From positions 1-51,731 of the IMG/VR virus record IMGVR_UViG_3300004369_000937: a stretch of DNA of 51,731 nt; one strand, given 5' to 3'. The notes beneath the pieces are model-generated. The model was not told where the DNA came from. It saw only the letters and a list, made by a program, of their open reading frames with translations, and made no database searches. This DNA comes from a virus. Positions 16,660-25,556 of the stretch are shown piece by piece. A program made the position numbers and the translations under genes. Position 1 is the stretch's first letter. The number at the start of each line of letters is the position of its first letter.

Positions 16660-17038
16660 TTGGACAAAAGAAATTGTGATAGAGCGTTTTGAGGAAGCTG
16701 TCAGAACACTGAAACGTTGGCATGTACCGGGAACAAAACCAAAAGGTTACTTTGTTGGTTGGCCTGAGATTGTTTATACCGCATGGGAAAGAGAAATGCA
16801 GGATAAACTGCCGCTTCGCCGTGGAGCACCTCCGGCTGGTGAGATAGATCGCATGGATGAAACATTCAGGTGGCTTTGTTATCTTGATAGAGTTGATGAG
16901 CGCAAAGTTATCGTGATGAAAGCAGAGAAAAAACGCTGGAAAACCATACTTCCGGTGATCGGATGTGGTCGCACTCATGGTTGGGAAATCTACCAAAATG
17001 CGTTAAATAAAATAGTTATAAAACTCAATAGGTTATAA
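16649..17038 (+). CDS. DUF6362 protein, possible HTH regulator
   Basis: This 129-residue protein matches the DUF6362 pattern: EAVRTLKRW, a GYFVGWPEIVYTAWE block, DRMDETFRWLCYLDRVD, and a final helix-turn-helix-like region (WKTILPVIGCGRTHGWEIYQNALNKI). The tail resembles the last region of sigma-like or GcrA-like proteins. It is the last early gene before a 270-base gap containing a perfect palindrome, so a role in switching on later genes is plausible. That is inferred from position. Confidence 0.75.
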   Translation: MTNDWTKEIVIERFEEAVRTLKRWHVPGTKPKGYFVGWPEIVYTAWEREMQDKLPLRRGAPPAGEIDRMDETFRWLCYLDRVDERKVIVMKAEKKRWKTILPVIGCGRTHGWEIYQNALNKIVIKLNRL

Positions 17039-17308
17039 AAATATTGTTCGCGAACACTTTTTTACTGAACAGATTTGACAAGATCGGTTATATTGGTACA
17101 TACAATCGGGAGAGATGTACGTTACATGGTTTGTTAACCAATAAAAAATAGTTACTCCGTGGCATAAAAATATTACGGGTGACTAAACCCCGAAACTTGC
17201 CTAGCGGTAGAGTTTTTAACTTCCTTGACAGCCCATTAACAAAAAATGCTGCAGACGACACGTCGCAGCAAGCCGTATTACTATAAACTTACTCAGAAAA
17301 TTATAAAA
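17039..17308. promoter_or_regulatory. 270-base intergenic region with perfect palindrome
   Basis: The perfect 12-base palindrome TGTTCGCGAACA lies at 17045-17056, just after the DUF6362 stop. A TTGACA hexamer is found near 17085 with TACAAT about 20 bases later, which is a poor promoter fit. No convincing terminator or RNA gene is visible. The palindrome is a good operator candidate, perhaps for DUF6362 or an XRE protein. The frame of the next gene is open from an upstream ATG at 17246, so part of this gap could be coding. Confidence 0.4.
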
Positions 17309-18547
17309 ATGACTGCACTTACAATTGAAAATTGGAAGCTGGATAAATTTGTGCCTTACGCACGAAACCCAAGGAAGAACGATGATGTCGTAGAAAAAAT
17401 GTGCGGCGCAATTCGTGAATTTGGATTCAGAATTCCGATAGTTGCAAGAAGTGACGGCACGATTGTTGATGGTCATTTGAGACTCAAAGCAGCTTGTCAA
17501 CTGGCACTTGACACAGTGCCGGTAGTTTTAGCTGATGACTTGACAGACACTCAAATAAAGGCATTCAGGCTTCTGGCTAATCAATCTGCTAATTGGGCTG
17601 ACTGGGATGATGATCTTCTAAAGCTGGAAATAAAGGATTTACAAGATCTAGATTTTGACCTTGATCTTACAGGCTTTGACCTTGAGACAATCGAACAATT
17701 ACTTGAGGCTAAGCCACAAGATGGTTTGGTTGACGATGATGCTACCCCTGAAGTTGATAATAAAAATGCACCTATCTCAAAACCCGGTGATATCTGGGTG
17801 ATGGGTGACCATCGCCTGATATGCGGAGATTCAACATCGCTAGATGTAATCGAAAAACTGATGGCCGGCTCGTTAGCTGACATGGTATTTACTGATCCTC
17901 CATATAACGTAAATTATGGTCAAAGTATGAAAGACTCTTTGCGTGGTAACGATGGGCATAAAAATTACGCAGGAAGCCAGCCCGGCCGCACAATTATGAA
18001 CGATAATCTTGGCGATGAGTTCTACAATTTTCTTCTTAGCACATGCCAAAATATGATTAAAGTGTGCAAAGGCGCATTATATATTTGCATGTCATCTTCT
18101 GAATTACATAATTTGCATAAAGCCTTTACAGAGGCTGGAGGCCACTGGTCAACATTCATAATCTGGTCGAAAAACCATTTTACGATGGGTAAAGCTGATT
18201 ATCAAAGACAGTATGAGCCAATACTTTATGGCTGGCCTGAAGGTCAAAAGCACTACTGGTGTGGAGATCGTAATCAAAGCGATGTGTGGAATATTAAGCG
18301 CCCACATACTAACGATTTACACCCCACTATGAAGCCGGTAGAGCTTGTACAAAAGGCCGTTGAAAATAATAGCAAAAGCCGTGATATTATTCTCGATCCA
18401 TTTGGTGGTTCGGGATCTACTATTATTGCTTGTGAAAAAACCGACAGGTCGGCAAGGCTTGTTGAGTTAGATCCTAAATATTGTGATGTAATTGTAAAAA
18501 GATGGGAGGATTATTCTGGTGGGGAAGCGCACTTGGAAAGTGATTGA
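17309..18547 (+). CDS. ParB-domain DNA methyltransferase (N6-adenine or N4-cytosine)
   Basis: This is a 412-residue protein from the ATG at 17309; an ATG at 17246 would add 21 unusual residues. Residues 1-100 form a ParB/sulfiredoxin-like domain (YARNPRKND, then TIVDGHLRLKAA). The C-terminal part is a methyltransferase with the catalytic DPPY in MVFTDPPYNVNYG and the AdoMet motif DPFGGSGST, in the order of the beta class. Such fusions are common in phages. They probably modify phage DNA against host restriction or take part in regulation. No matching restriction endonuclease lies nearby. Confidence 0.9.
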   Translation: MTALTIENWKLDKFVPYARNPRKNDDVVEKMCGAIREFGFRIPIVARSDGTIVDGHLRLKAACQLALDTVPVVLADDLTDTQIKAFRLLANQSANWADWDDDLLKLEIKDLQDLDFDLDLTGFDLETIEQLLEAKPQDGLVDDDATPEVDNKNAPISKPGDIWVMGDHRLICGDSTSLDVIEKLMAGSLADMVFTDPPYNVNYGQSMKDSLRGNDGHKNYAGSQPGRTIMNDNLGDEFYNFLLSTCQNMIKVCKGALYICMSSSELHNLHKAFTEAGGHWSTFIIWSKNHFTMGKADYQRQYEPILYGWPEGQKHYWCGDRNQSDVWNIKRPHTNDLHPTMKPVELVQKAVENNSKSRDIILDPFGGSGSTIIACEKTDRSARLVELDPKYCDVIVKRWEDYSGGEAHLESD

Positions 18548-18604
18548 AGTATTATTATAAAATACTTAGTATTAGCAAATGCCCATAAAGATTGGAGAAG
18601 CATT

Positions 18605-19210
18605 TTGTCAGATAAAAAATTACAAATTCTACTAAAGCGCTACGGTTGTGAATTTCCAGCATATGTTGTGAGAATGATGATGCTAGGCAATATTGCACAC
18701 CTTTCGTTACAAAGGTCAACGTCAGAAATCAATAAACGTCTTTTTAATAATAAAGAGATTATATTTAATAGCGAAAAAGATGCGCATGATTTGTATGCTG
18801 GCCTAACGAACCTATGGAATAAAATGGTGGATTATCAATTTAATGGAGTAAGAATGCATCCATGTAAAGTTGGTGACAATAACATTCTATTAAAACTCCG
18901 CCTTGAAATCAGGCGTAAAGAAGTCCAAGCTTTTCTTGGAGAATACCTTTCCGATATTGATGAATCGCTAATTTCTAAAAAGGCACAAGAAGGCATAGAT
19001 ACGCTTAATAATATGATTGAAAAAATAGGAAAATACCTGGAACTTCTTAATAACAAAAAAGCAAAACAAATTGATGGACTCAATCAATTTATGAACGATG
19101 TAAAATATACAATACCTTTTTGCCTGGATGATATAATACATGAATCCTTGGACTCTAGAAAAACGGCAATTGATTTTATGCAAATGCCCACCAAGGACAG
19201 CATTCATTAA
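18605..19210 (+). CDS. unknown helical protein paired with NYN nuclease
   Basis: This is a 201-residue protein from a TTG start with a GGAGAAG ribosome site. It is mostly helical and charged. The centre has LRLEIRRKEVQAFLGEYLSD, followed by a long helix with many Lys. I recognise no domain. It starts 57 bases after the methyltransferase, and only ten bases separate its stop from the NYN nuclease gene, so the two form a unit. It may be an antitoxin, sensor or adaptor for the nuclease. There is no direct evidence for any of these. Confidence 0.65.
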   Translation: MSDKKLQILLKRYGCEFPAYVVRMMMLGNIAHLSLQRSTSEINKRLFNNKEIIFNSEKDAHDLYAGLTNLWNKMVDYQFNGVRMHPCKVGDNNILLKLRLEIRRKEVQAFLGEYLSDIDESLISKKAQEGIDTLNNMIEKIGKYLELLNNKKAKQIDGLNQFMNDVKYTIPFCLDDIIHESLDSRKTAIDFMQMPTKDSIH

Positions 19211-19220
19211 AAGGTAAATC

Positions 19221-19697
19221 ATGCAAACAGTATCAGTCTTCGTTGATGTCCAAAATATTTTCTATACTACTAAACAAGAATATGGGTGTAACTTCAATTA
19301 CAACATTTTTTGGAAGACAGTGACTTCCGGTAGGACGGTTGTAAAAGCAATTGCCTACGCTATTGATCGTGGTGATGAAAAACAAAAACAATTTCAAAAT
19401 ATACTTAGAGGAATTGGATTTGAAGTTAAGCTTAAGCCATTTATCAGTAGAAAAGATGGATCGAGCAAAGGAGATTGGGATGTTGGCATTACTATTGATA
19501 TAATGGAATGCGCTCAAGAATCAGATGTAATAGTTTTAGCGTCTGGAGATGGAGATTTTGATCTCTTGATACAAAATATCAAAACAAGACATAATACTTT
19601 ATCTGAAATATATGGAGTTAGAGCACTTACATCAAACTCTCTAATCAATTCCGCATCTAAATTTATTCCAATTGAAGGTGATTTACTATTGAAGTAA
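19221..19697 (+). CDS. NYN-domain (LabA/DUF88) ribonuclease-like protein
   Basis: This 158-residue protein consists of a single NYN domain. Conserved acidic residues are visible in VFVDVQNIFY near residue 9, KGDWDVGITIDIME in the middle, and VLASGDGDFDLLI further on. That is the PIN-like metal-binding set of LabA-type nucleases. The length equals the domain, so there is no extra sensor part; the upstream unknown protein could supply that. RNA or tRNA cleavage is likely from the family. The biological role in this prophage is open. Confidence 0.85.
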   Translation: MQTVSVFVDVQNIFYTTKQEYGCNFNYNIFWKTVTSGRTVVKAIAYAIDRGDEKQKQFQNILRGIGFEVKLKPFISRKDGSSKGDWDVGITIDIMECAQESDVIVLASGDGDFDLLIQNIKTRHNTLSEIYGVRALTSNSLINSASKFIPIEGDLLLK

Positions 19698-19772
19698 TTC
19701 GTCAAAAAATCTTTTAGTAAATACAACATGACTTTATATAAAACTTATTTCGCAGTCAGCGTGGGCAAAACG

Positions 19773-20054
19773 CTATTGTTCAACCGTAACTGAGTTTTTA
19801 TTATTTTTAACCGTGAAATGATTAAATACGCGCCGTAATACATAGCTGCGTATAATGCTGACAACAGTGAATATCACGGCGATTAGCATATTTTCACTTA
19901 CGCTCACTTTGATTTCAAATAATGGAAAAACGATCATTTGCGTAAAAACAGCTATTAAATACCCGATAAACGTGTTGGTAAAAACTTCGATAAAGCTATG
20001 AAGTTTCTTTTGCCCATAAGATGAGTATAGCATTTTCTCTATTTTGTTATCCAT
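19773..20054 (-). CDS. DUF7220-like small membrane protein
   Basis: This is a 93-residue protein with two hydrophobic segments (about 28-46 and 54-70), separated by KVSVSENM, and ending in YVLRRVFNHF. The pattern with FIGYLIAVFTQMIVFPLFEI matches the DUF7220 type that I know from phages. It is read against the neighbouring early genes and probably has its own promoter in the 92 bases before the C5 methyltransferase. It could act at the membrane in exclusion or lysis timing. The function is unknown. Confidence 0.65.
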   Translation of the reverse strand: MDNKIEKMLYSSYGQKKLHSFIEVFTNTFIGYLIAVFTQMIVFPLFEIKVSVSENMLIAVIFTVVSIIRSYVLRRVFNHFTVKNNKNSVTVEQ

Positions 20055-20152
20055 TTCTTGACCTTAAGTTATATCAATATGATGCCCTGGAAAGTGGCGT
20101 CTATCAAGTCATGTTATGATAAATAAGCAGCTAATATAAATGGATTGTGCGG

Positions 20153-21379
20153 ATGAAAAAGCCTTTAAAAGTGCTGGATATTTTTTCTGGCATTGGAGGC
20201 TTTAGCATTGGTTTAGAAAATGCAGGAATGGAGACAGTAGCGTTTTGTGAAATTGAACCATTTGCGCAAGATATATTAAATAAACATTGGCCGCATACCA
20301 GAGTGTTTACTGATATCCGTATTTTGAATAGTGATACTTTACTTAAAAGTGGGATAGCAGAAATAAATATTATAGCCGGTGGTTTTCCTTGCCAGGATAT
20401 TTCATGCGCAGGAAAACAAGCCGGCATAGACGGTAATAGATCAGGGCTGTGGAAAGAATTCAAGAGGCTAATAGATGAACTTCGCCCAGATTACGCAATT
20501 ATCGAAAACGTGGCAAACCTTCGAAGTCGTGGACTTATCACCGTCCTGCAAGATCTATGGCAGATCGGGTATGATGCACAGTGGCATTGCATACCGGCTG
20601 CCTCCGTTGGCGCTCCTCACAGACGGGATCGCATATGGATCGTGGCCTACCCCAACAGCAAGAGCAACATCGGATTGCCCTGCAGAGAGAAGACGACACA
20701 CGCCATGTCTGGAATCGGCAGTAAAAATATTTCCGACTCCAACAGCGCGGGATGCAACAATAACAAAGGCACGTCCACCGAAGAAAATGATCCGAAAGGA
20801 TGGCAGGAATGTTCTGCGGACTCCATCTCTGGCAGAAACATTGCTACAGGAGAAGGACTTTCCTTACACAAAACAAGACCTGAAAAAGAAACAAAACCAA
20901 CAGAATTACAAAATAGCAAAACAATTCTGGCCAACTCCGACAGCACAAGGACGATGGGCATCGGAAGGACAGATAACAAAGCTTCGCAAAAAGGTGGATG
21001 CAAAAGAACTGACGGTGGAAGAAGCCGAAGCAATGATAGAGGGCAGCATAACGCCGGCGAGAATGAAAAAATGGCCTACACCAACGGCCAGGGATTACAA
21101 GGATACAGGCAATTTGAAGAAACTTGCCAAATACTCACACAAGAAGAGATTGGCTTGTTCTGTCGCAGCAGAGGAATTGAACAATGGGGAACTGAACCAG
21201 ACACAGTTCCAAGACTTAAAGACGGAAGATTAAATCCTGATTGGGTAGAGTGGCTGATGGGTTTTCCTATTGGTTGGACTACTGGCGGAACGCGAAAACA
21301 AAGGCTGGTTGCTCTTGGTAATGCTGTTGTTCCATTTATTCCTGAACTAATTGGATTTGGTATTGCTAAATGGAACTAA
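20153..21379 (+). CDS. DNA (cytosine-5) methyltransferase
   Basis: This is a 408-residue protein; a GTG two codons upstream is an alternative start. The main C5 motifs are present: motif I FSGIGGFSIGLE, motif IV GGFPCQDIS with the catalytic cysteine, motif VI IIENVANL, motif VIII HRRDRIWIVA, and C-terminal RLVALGNAVVP. Between motif VIII and the C-terminus lies a variable region of about 200 residues with repeated (A/L)(Y/N)-x-NS-like units. That would be the target-recognition part. This region is also open in another frame (see 20475-21233). The gene overlaps the small terminase start and presumably protects phage DNA before packaging. Confidence 0.9.
   Translation: MKKPLKVLDIFSGIGGFSIGLENAGMETVAFCEIEPFAQDILNKHWPHTRVFTDIRILNSDTLLKSGIAEINIIAGGFPCQDISCAGKQAGIDGNRSGLWKEFKRLIDELRPDYAIIENVANLRSRGLITVLQDLWQIGYDAQWHCIPAASVGAPHRRDRIWIVAYPNSKSNIGLPCREKTTHAMSGIGSKNISDSNSAGCNNNKGTSTEENDPKGWQECSADSISGRNIATGEGLSLHKTRPEKETKPTELQNSKTILANSDSTRTMGIGRTDNKASQKGGCKRTDGGRSRSNDRGQHNAGENEKMAYTNGQGLQGYRQFEETCQILTQEEIGLFCRSRGIEQWGTEPDTVPRLKDGRLNPDWVEWLMGFPIGWTTGGTRKQRLVALGNAVVPFIPELIGFGIAKWN
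20475..21233 (+). other. overlapping 252-codon ORF with WPTPTARD repeats
   Basis: This long open frame lies entirely inside the C5 methyltransferase gene in another frame. Its product carries four (W/F)PTPTA motifs at 20643, 20730, 20928 and 21072. It is preceded by RSGMMHSGIAYRLPPLALLTDG, a segment I recognise from stand-alone phage proteins with the same WPTPTARD repeats. The methyltransferase frame over the same bases is also family-like. Both frames therefore look like real protein sequence. Whether this frame is translated is unknown; no good ribosome site precedes its ATG. Confidence 0.4.
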
Positions 21380-21876
21380 TTACACAATCCCAGTGGGCAA
21401 AACGCTCCGGTTTTTCACGACAATATGCCAGCCAGTTAGTAAAAAACGGAACTGTAAGAAATTATGACGGAAAAATAAACCCTGTCCAAGCGGATAAGGC
21501 GTTAGAGGCTATGCGTAATCCTGCCCATACGCAAAAACGTGTGAGTGAACAGCAACAAGCAACAGTTACCAATGCTCCTAAAAGTAAGATTGATAATACT
21601 GACCTTTCTGAAATATTACTCAGAACACGTATCAAAAATGAAATTGAAAAAGGTAAGTTACTGCAATCAAAAGTACAATCTGAGCTTGGAGAGCTGCTTG
21701 ATGCAGAAGAAGTAAGGGTTGCGGCATTTAATAAAGCAAGAGTTGTTCGTGATGGAATTCTTAATTTTGCTGACCGTTTAGCATCGGTTGTAACAGCATG
21801 TAATGACGAGAAGAAAAACCATGAAACGATAATGAAAGAAACTCGCATGGTTTTGGAGGCATTATCAAATGAATGA
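21370..21876 (+). CDS. terminase small subunit (Nu1-like)
   Basis: This 168-residue protein opens with a winged helix-turn-helix (QSQWAKRSGFSRQYASQLVKNG). A long helical region follows, with an EIEKGKLLQSKVQSELGELLDAEEV pattern typical of Nu1/terminase small subunits. It overlaps the methyltransferase stop and the large-subunit start. It should recognise the packaging site on phage DNA and recruit the large subunit. Confidence 0.8.
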   Translation: MELITQSQWAKRSGFSRQYASQLVKNGTVRNYDGKINPVQADKALEAMRNPAHTQKRVSEQQQATVTNAPKSKIDNTDLSEILLRTRIKNEIEKGKLLQSKVQSELGELLDAEEVRVAAFNKARVVRDGILNFADRLASVVTACNDEKKNHETIMKETRMVLEALSNE

Positions 21877-23803
21877 TGTTGCTCTGATTTACAATGAGAA
21901 CTTCAATGCAGGACTGCGTCCCGATCCATTGTTGTTGGTATCACAGTGGGCAGATAAGTATAGAGTATTATCACAAATATCCTCCAGTGAACCTGGAAGA
22001 TTTAGAACGTCGCGCACGCCATATTTAAAGGAATTGATGGATTGCCTGTCACCTTCTTCAGATGTTGAAGAGGTGATATTTATGAAAGGCGCACAAATTG
22101 GCGGCACTGAGGCGGGGAATAATTGGGTTGGTTTTGTAATTGATCAGGCTCCGGGGCCAATGTTAGTGGTTCAGCCAACAGTAGAGATGGCAAAACGCTG
22201 GAGCAAAGGGCGACTTGCTCCACTTATTAGCGATACACCATGCCTGGATGGAAAAGTAAAAGACCCAAGATCAAGGGATTCCGGTAATACCGTTCAAAGC
22301 AAAGAATTCCCCGGTGGAATTGTTGTAATCACCGGTGCAAATAGCGCTGTGGGCTTGCGTTCTATGCCTGTACGCTATTTGTTTTTAGATGAGGAGGATG
22401 CTTATCCTTTAGATGTAAATGGTGAAGGTGATCCAATATCGCTAGCAATACGGCGCACCAGCACATTTGCAAGACGCAAAATTTTAAAAGTATCTACTCC
22501 TACTATCCAAGGCTTAAGCCGAATTGAAAGGGATTTTGATAATTCAGATCAGAGGTTTTTTTGGATTCCATGTCCGACGTGCAAAGAACCTCAGATACTA
22601 AAATGGATACAAATAAAATACGATAATGATGATCCTAAAACCACACGATATGAATGTGAGCATTGTGGTTACGGAATTAAAAACCACCAAAAAACATGGA
22701 TGTTAGAACGTGGTGAGTGGCGAGCAAGAAATCCTGAAATAACTAAATTTGCAGGCTTCCATTTATCAAGCCTATACTCTCCTGTCGGCTGGTTTGCTTG
22801 GGAAGATGCGGTATCTAGTTTTTTAGTAGCCAAGAAAAATGATGAACTTCTAAAAGTATGGGTCAATACCGTACTTGGTGAAACATGGGTTGATAAAGGT
22901 GAAGCCCCTGATTGGGAGCGGCTCAGCGAACGTGCAGAAGATTATAAAATTGGTGAAGTTCCGACAGGTGGTTTGCTTCTTACTGCTGGCGCTGATGTAC
23001 AAAAAGATCGTATAGAAGTTGAAATTGTTGCTTGGGGTCAAGATAAGCAGAGTTGGTCTGTAGAGTATAGGATATTTTATGGTGATCCTGCGAGACCTGA
23101 ATTGTGGAAACAATTATCGGATCTTTTACAGGAAACATTTATACATGCAAGTGGCGTTGATCTCCCACGAGTGGGGTTGCCTATAATGATGCTTGCTATC
23201 GATTCAGGCTATGCCACACAGGAAGTTTATAATTGGGTGCGCAAACAACCGGCATCACGGGTTATGGCGATAAAGGGCGTGTCTCGTAGCGTAGCACCTC
23301 TTGGTAGTCCGACAAAAGTTGATGTTACTTGCCGTGGTAAAAAACTGCGCAGAGGATTGCGTATGTGGCCTGTTGGCGTTTCGATTTTAAAATCGGAATT
23401 TTACCATTGGCTGAAATTGACTCGCAACGAAGATGAAACATATCCAAACGGATATTGTCATTTTCCAAAATATAACCCTGAATTCTTTAAGCAGCTGACA
23501 GCTGAACAGCTTGTAACAAGAATGGTTAAAGGCTATCCGAAGCGTGAATGGCAGAAAGTTCGTGACCGCAACGAGGCATTGGATTGTAGAGTATATGCAC
23601 GGTCTGCAGCTATTGCACTGGGTGTTGAGCATTGGTCGGAACAGAAATGGCAGAAAATAATTGGCAATATTGGTTTAAAACCCACTAGTGGTGAAACAAT
23701 AGAAGCACCGATTATGGAACAACCCGCATCACAGAAAAGAAGCTCCAATTATTTGGCAAACAAATCACGAAAACGTAAATCCAGAAGCGGTTTTATGGGG
23801 TAA
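21869..23803 (+). CDS. terminase large subunit (GpA family)
   Basis: This 644-residue protein has an ATPase domain with a Walker A-like loop, KGAQIGGTEAG (residues 73-83), and Walker B YLFLDEEDAYP. A zinc-ribbon insert follows (CPTCKEP, then CEHCGYG). The C-terminal nuclease domain begins near GADVQKDRIEVE and includes AIDSGYATQEVYNW. The length and architecture match lambda gpA. It drives DNA into proheads and cuts the concatemer. It starts the late head operon together with the small subunit. Confidence 0.95.
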   Translation: MNDVALIYNENFNAGLRPDPLLLVSQWADKYRVLSQISSSEPGRFRTSRTPYLKELMDCLSPSSDVEEVIFMKGAQIGGTEAGNNWVGFVIDQAPGPMLVVQPTVEMAKRWSKGRLAPLISDTPCLDGKVKDPRSRDSGNTVQSKEFPGGIVVITGANSAVGLRSMPVRYLFLDEEDAYPLDVNGEGDPISLAIRRTSTFARRKILKVSTPTIQGLSRIERDFDNSDQRFFWIPCPTCKEPQILKWIQIKYDNDDPKTTRYECEHCGYGIKNHQKTWMLERGEWRARNPEITKFAGFHLSSLYSPVGWFAWEDAVSSFLVAKKNDELLKVWVNTVLGETWVDKGEAPDWERLSERAEDYKIGEVPTGGLLLTAGADVQKDRIEVEIVAWGQDKQSWSVEYRIFYGDPARPELWKQLSDLLQETFIHASGVDLPRVGLPIMMLAIDSGYATQEVYNWVRKQPASRVMAIKGVSRSVAPLGSPTKVDVTCRGKKLRRGLRMWPVGVSILKSEFYHWLKLTRNEDETYPNGYCHFPKYNPEFFKQLTAEQLVTRMVKGYPKREWQKVRDRNEALDCRVYARSAAIALGVEHWSEQKWQKIIGNIGLKPTSGETIEAPIMEQPASQKRSSNYLANKSRKRKSRSGFMG

Positions 23804-23806
23804 GGT

Positions 23807-24034
23807 ATGACTTATACAGAGACAGATTTACAGGCAGTACAGGATGCAATAACGAAATTACAAAATGGTGAGCGCGTTGTTCAGGTAGCACATGACGGCC
23901 ATGTAGTAAAATATGCCGGAGTGGAATTAGACGAGTTACTCGCACTTCGCAATCAAATAAAAACTGTAGTGAAAATTGCAGGGCAAAAACATAAACGTAG
24001 AATACAGATTATTTCTAACAAAGGGGTTTTGTAA
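23807..24034 (+). CDS. gpW-like head-tail connector protein
   Basis: This 75-residue protein matches lambda gpW in size and position between terminase and portal. It has the pattern LQAVQDAITKLQNGERVVQV, then VELDELLALRNQI and a basic tail. It joins the head after packaging and prepares the tail-attachment site. The stop overlaps the portal ATG. Confidence 0.85.
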   Translation: MTYTETDLQAVQDAITKLQNGERVVQVAHDGHVVKYAGVELDELLALRNQIKTVVKIAGQKHKRRIQIISNKGVL

Positions 24035-25521
24035 TGGGCTTGTTTTCTAAAAAAACAAAAAAGCCTAGACATAATTTAAAAGCACCCCCAACCAGTAGGA
24101 TTCGTCATATTATAATGAATGCTTGGGATGGTGCCGGACAAGCTGTGCGTCTAAAAAACTGGCAGGCCAGCAGTGAATCAATCAATAGCTTATTGCTTGG
24201 GTCGCTGGATATTTTACGCAGGCGTTCACGCAAAATTGTGCTTAATAACCCTGTAGCGTTTAGCGCTATAGATACGATTGTGTCAAATTGCATTGGTACT
24301 GGTATTAAGCCGCAGTCACGATCCACCGACTCTGCCTTTAAAGAAGAGGTGCAAGAATTATGGCTAGATTGGAAGGATGAAGCAGATTTTTACGGTGTTA
24401 ATGATTTTTATGGATTGCAGGCTTTAATATGCGCATCAATTTTGGAAGGGGGCGAATGCTTCGTAAGATTCAAAATAGCAAATCCAAGAGAAGACTTAAG
24501 TGTTCCTCTACAATTGCAGGCATTAGAATCGGAGCATTTAGACAGTTCAAAGAACGAAGTATTGTCAAACGGCAATATCGTTCGTTCAGGGATTGAGTTT
24601 AATAAACATGGCAAGCGTGTTGCTTACCATTTATTTCCAACGCATCCCGGGGAAGATTCAGCAACAGGTGTTAATGATTCTATCCGTATTGCCGCATCGG
24701 AAATATTGCATATTTATAAACCATTGCGGATTGGGCAGATACGAGGTGTTCCATGGCTCAGCAGAGTTTTACTGAAGCTGTACGAGCTTGATCAATATGA
24801 TGATGCTGAGTTGGTACGTAAAAAAACAGCAGCGTTATTTGCTGCATTTATTACACGGCTTGATCCTGAATCTAATATGATGGGTGAAGGCGAAGCAGAT
24901 AGCGATGGCTTATCTATTGCTGATCTTGAGCCTGGTACTGTTCAGCTTTTAGAGCCTGGTGAGGATATAAAATTTTCTCAGCCATCAGATGTTGGCGGTA
25001 GCTATGAACCGTTTATGCGTCAGCAGTTACGTTTTGTAGCAATGGGTATGGGGATTACTTATGAACAATTAACCGGCGATCTTACGCAGGTAAATTTTTC
25101 ATCTATCAGAGCCGGACTTATTGAGTTCAGGCGCAGATGTGAAATGTTGCAGCGACATGTTATAATATTTCAGCTATGTCGTCCTGTTTGGAAGAAATGG
25201 CTGCAGCTTGCGGTTTTATCAGGGGCAATTGACTTGCCCGATGATAAAAAAAAGCATCAAAGAGTGAAATGGATTCCGCAAGGGTTCGAATGGGTAGATC
25301 CGTTAAAAGATCAAAAAGCACAGGAATTAGCGGTAAAAAGCGGATTTAGAAGTAGATCTGAGGCGGTATCTAAGCTTGGTGGTGATTCGGAGGAAATCGA
25401 TCGTGAGATTGCAGCAGATAACGCTCGCGCCGATGAGCTTGGTTTGGTTTACAACACTGACCCTCGATTAGTGAAGGAATCAAAAGTTCCTGAAGACATT
25501 GATGAAGACGAAGAAGCCTAA
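24034..25521 (+). CDS. phage portal protein (lambda gpB family)
   Basis: This 495-residue protein has the lambda-type portal pattern, including NNPVAFSAIDTIVSNCIGTGIKPQ, ILHIYKPLRIGQIRGVPWL, and FSSIRAGLIEFRRRCEML. It forms the dodecameric ring through which DNA enters the head. It lies between gpW and the S49 protease, the usual lambda-like order. Confidence 0.95.
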   Translation: MGLFSKKTKKPRHNLKAPPTSRIRHIIMNAWDGAGQAVRLKNWQASSESINSLLLGSLDILRRRSRKIVLNNPVAFSAIDTIVSNCIGTGIKPQSRSTDSAFKEEVQELWLDWKDEADFYGVNDFYGLQALICASILEGGECFVRFKIANPREDLSVPLQLQALESEHLDSSKNEVLSNGNIVRSGIEFNKHGKRVAYHLFPTHPGEDSATGVNDSIRIAASEILHIYKPLRIGQIRGVPWLSRVLLKLYELDQYDDAELVRKKTAALFAAFITRLDPESNMMGEGEADSDGLSIADLEPGTVQLLEPGEDIKFSQPSDVGGSYEPFMRQQLRFVAMGMGITYEQLTGDLTQVNFSSIRAGLIEFRRRCEMLQRHVIIFQLCRPVWKKWLQLAVLSGAIDLPDDKKKHQRVKWIPQGFEWVDPLKDQKAQELAVKSGFRSRSEAVSKLGGDSEEIDREIAADNARADELGLVYNTDPRLVKESKVPEDIDEDEEA

Positions 25522-25556
25522 CCTTACATCTAAAAACTAATATTTGAGAAAATCAC

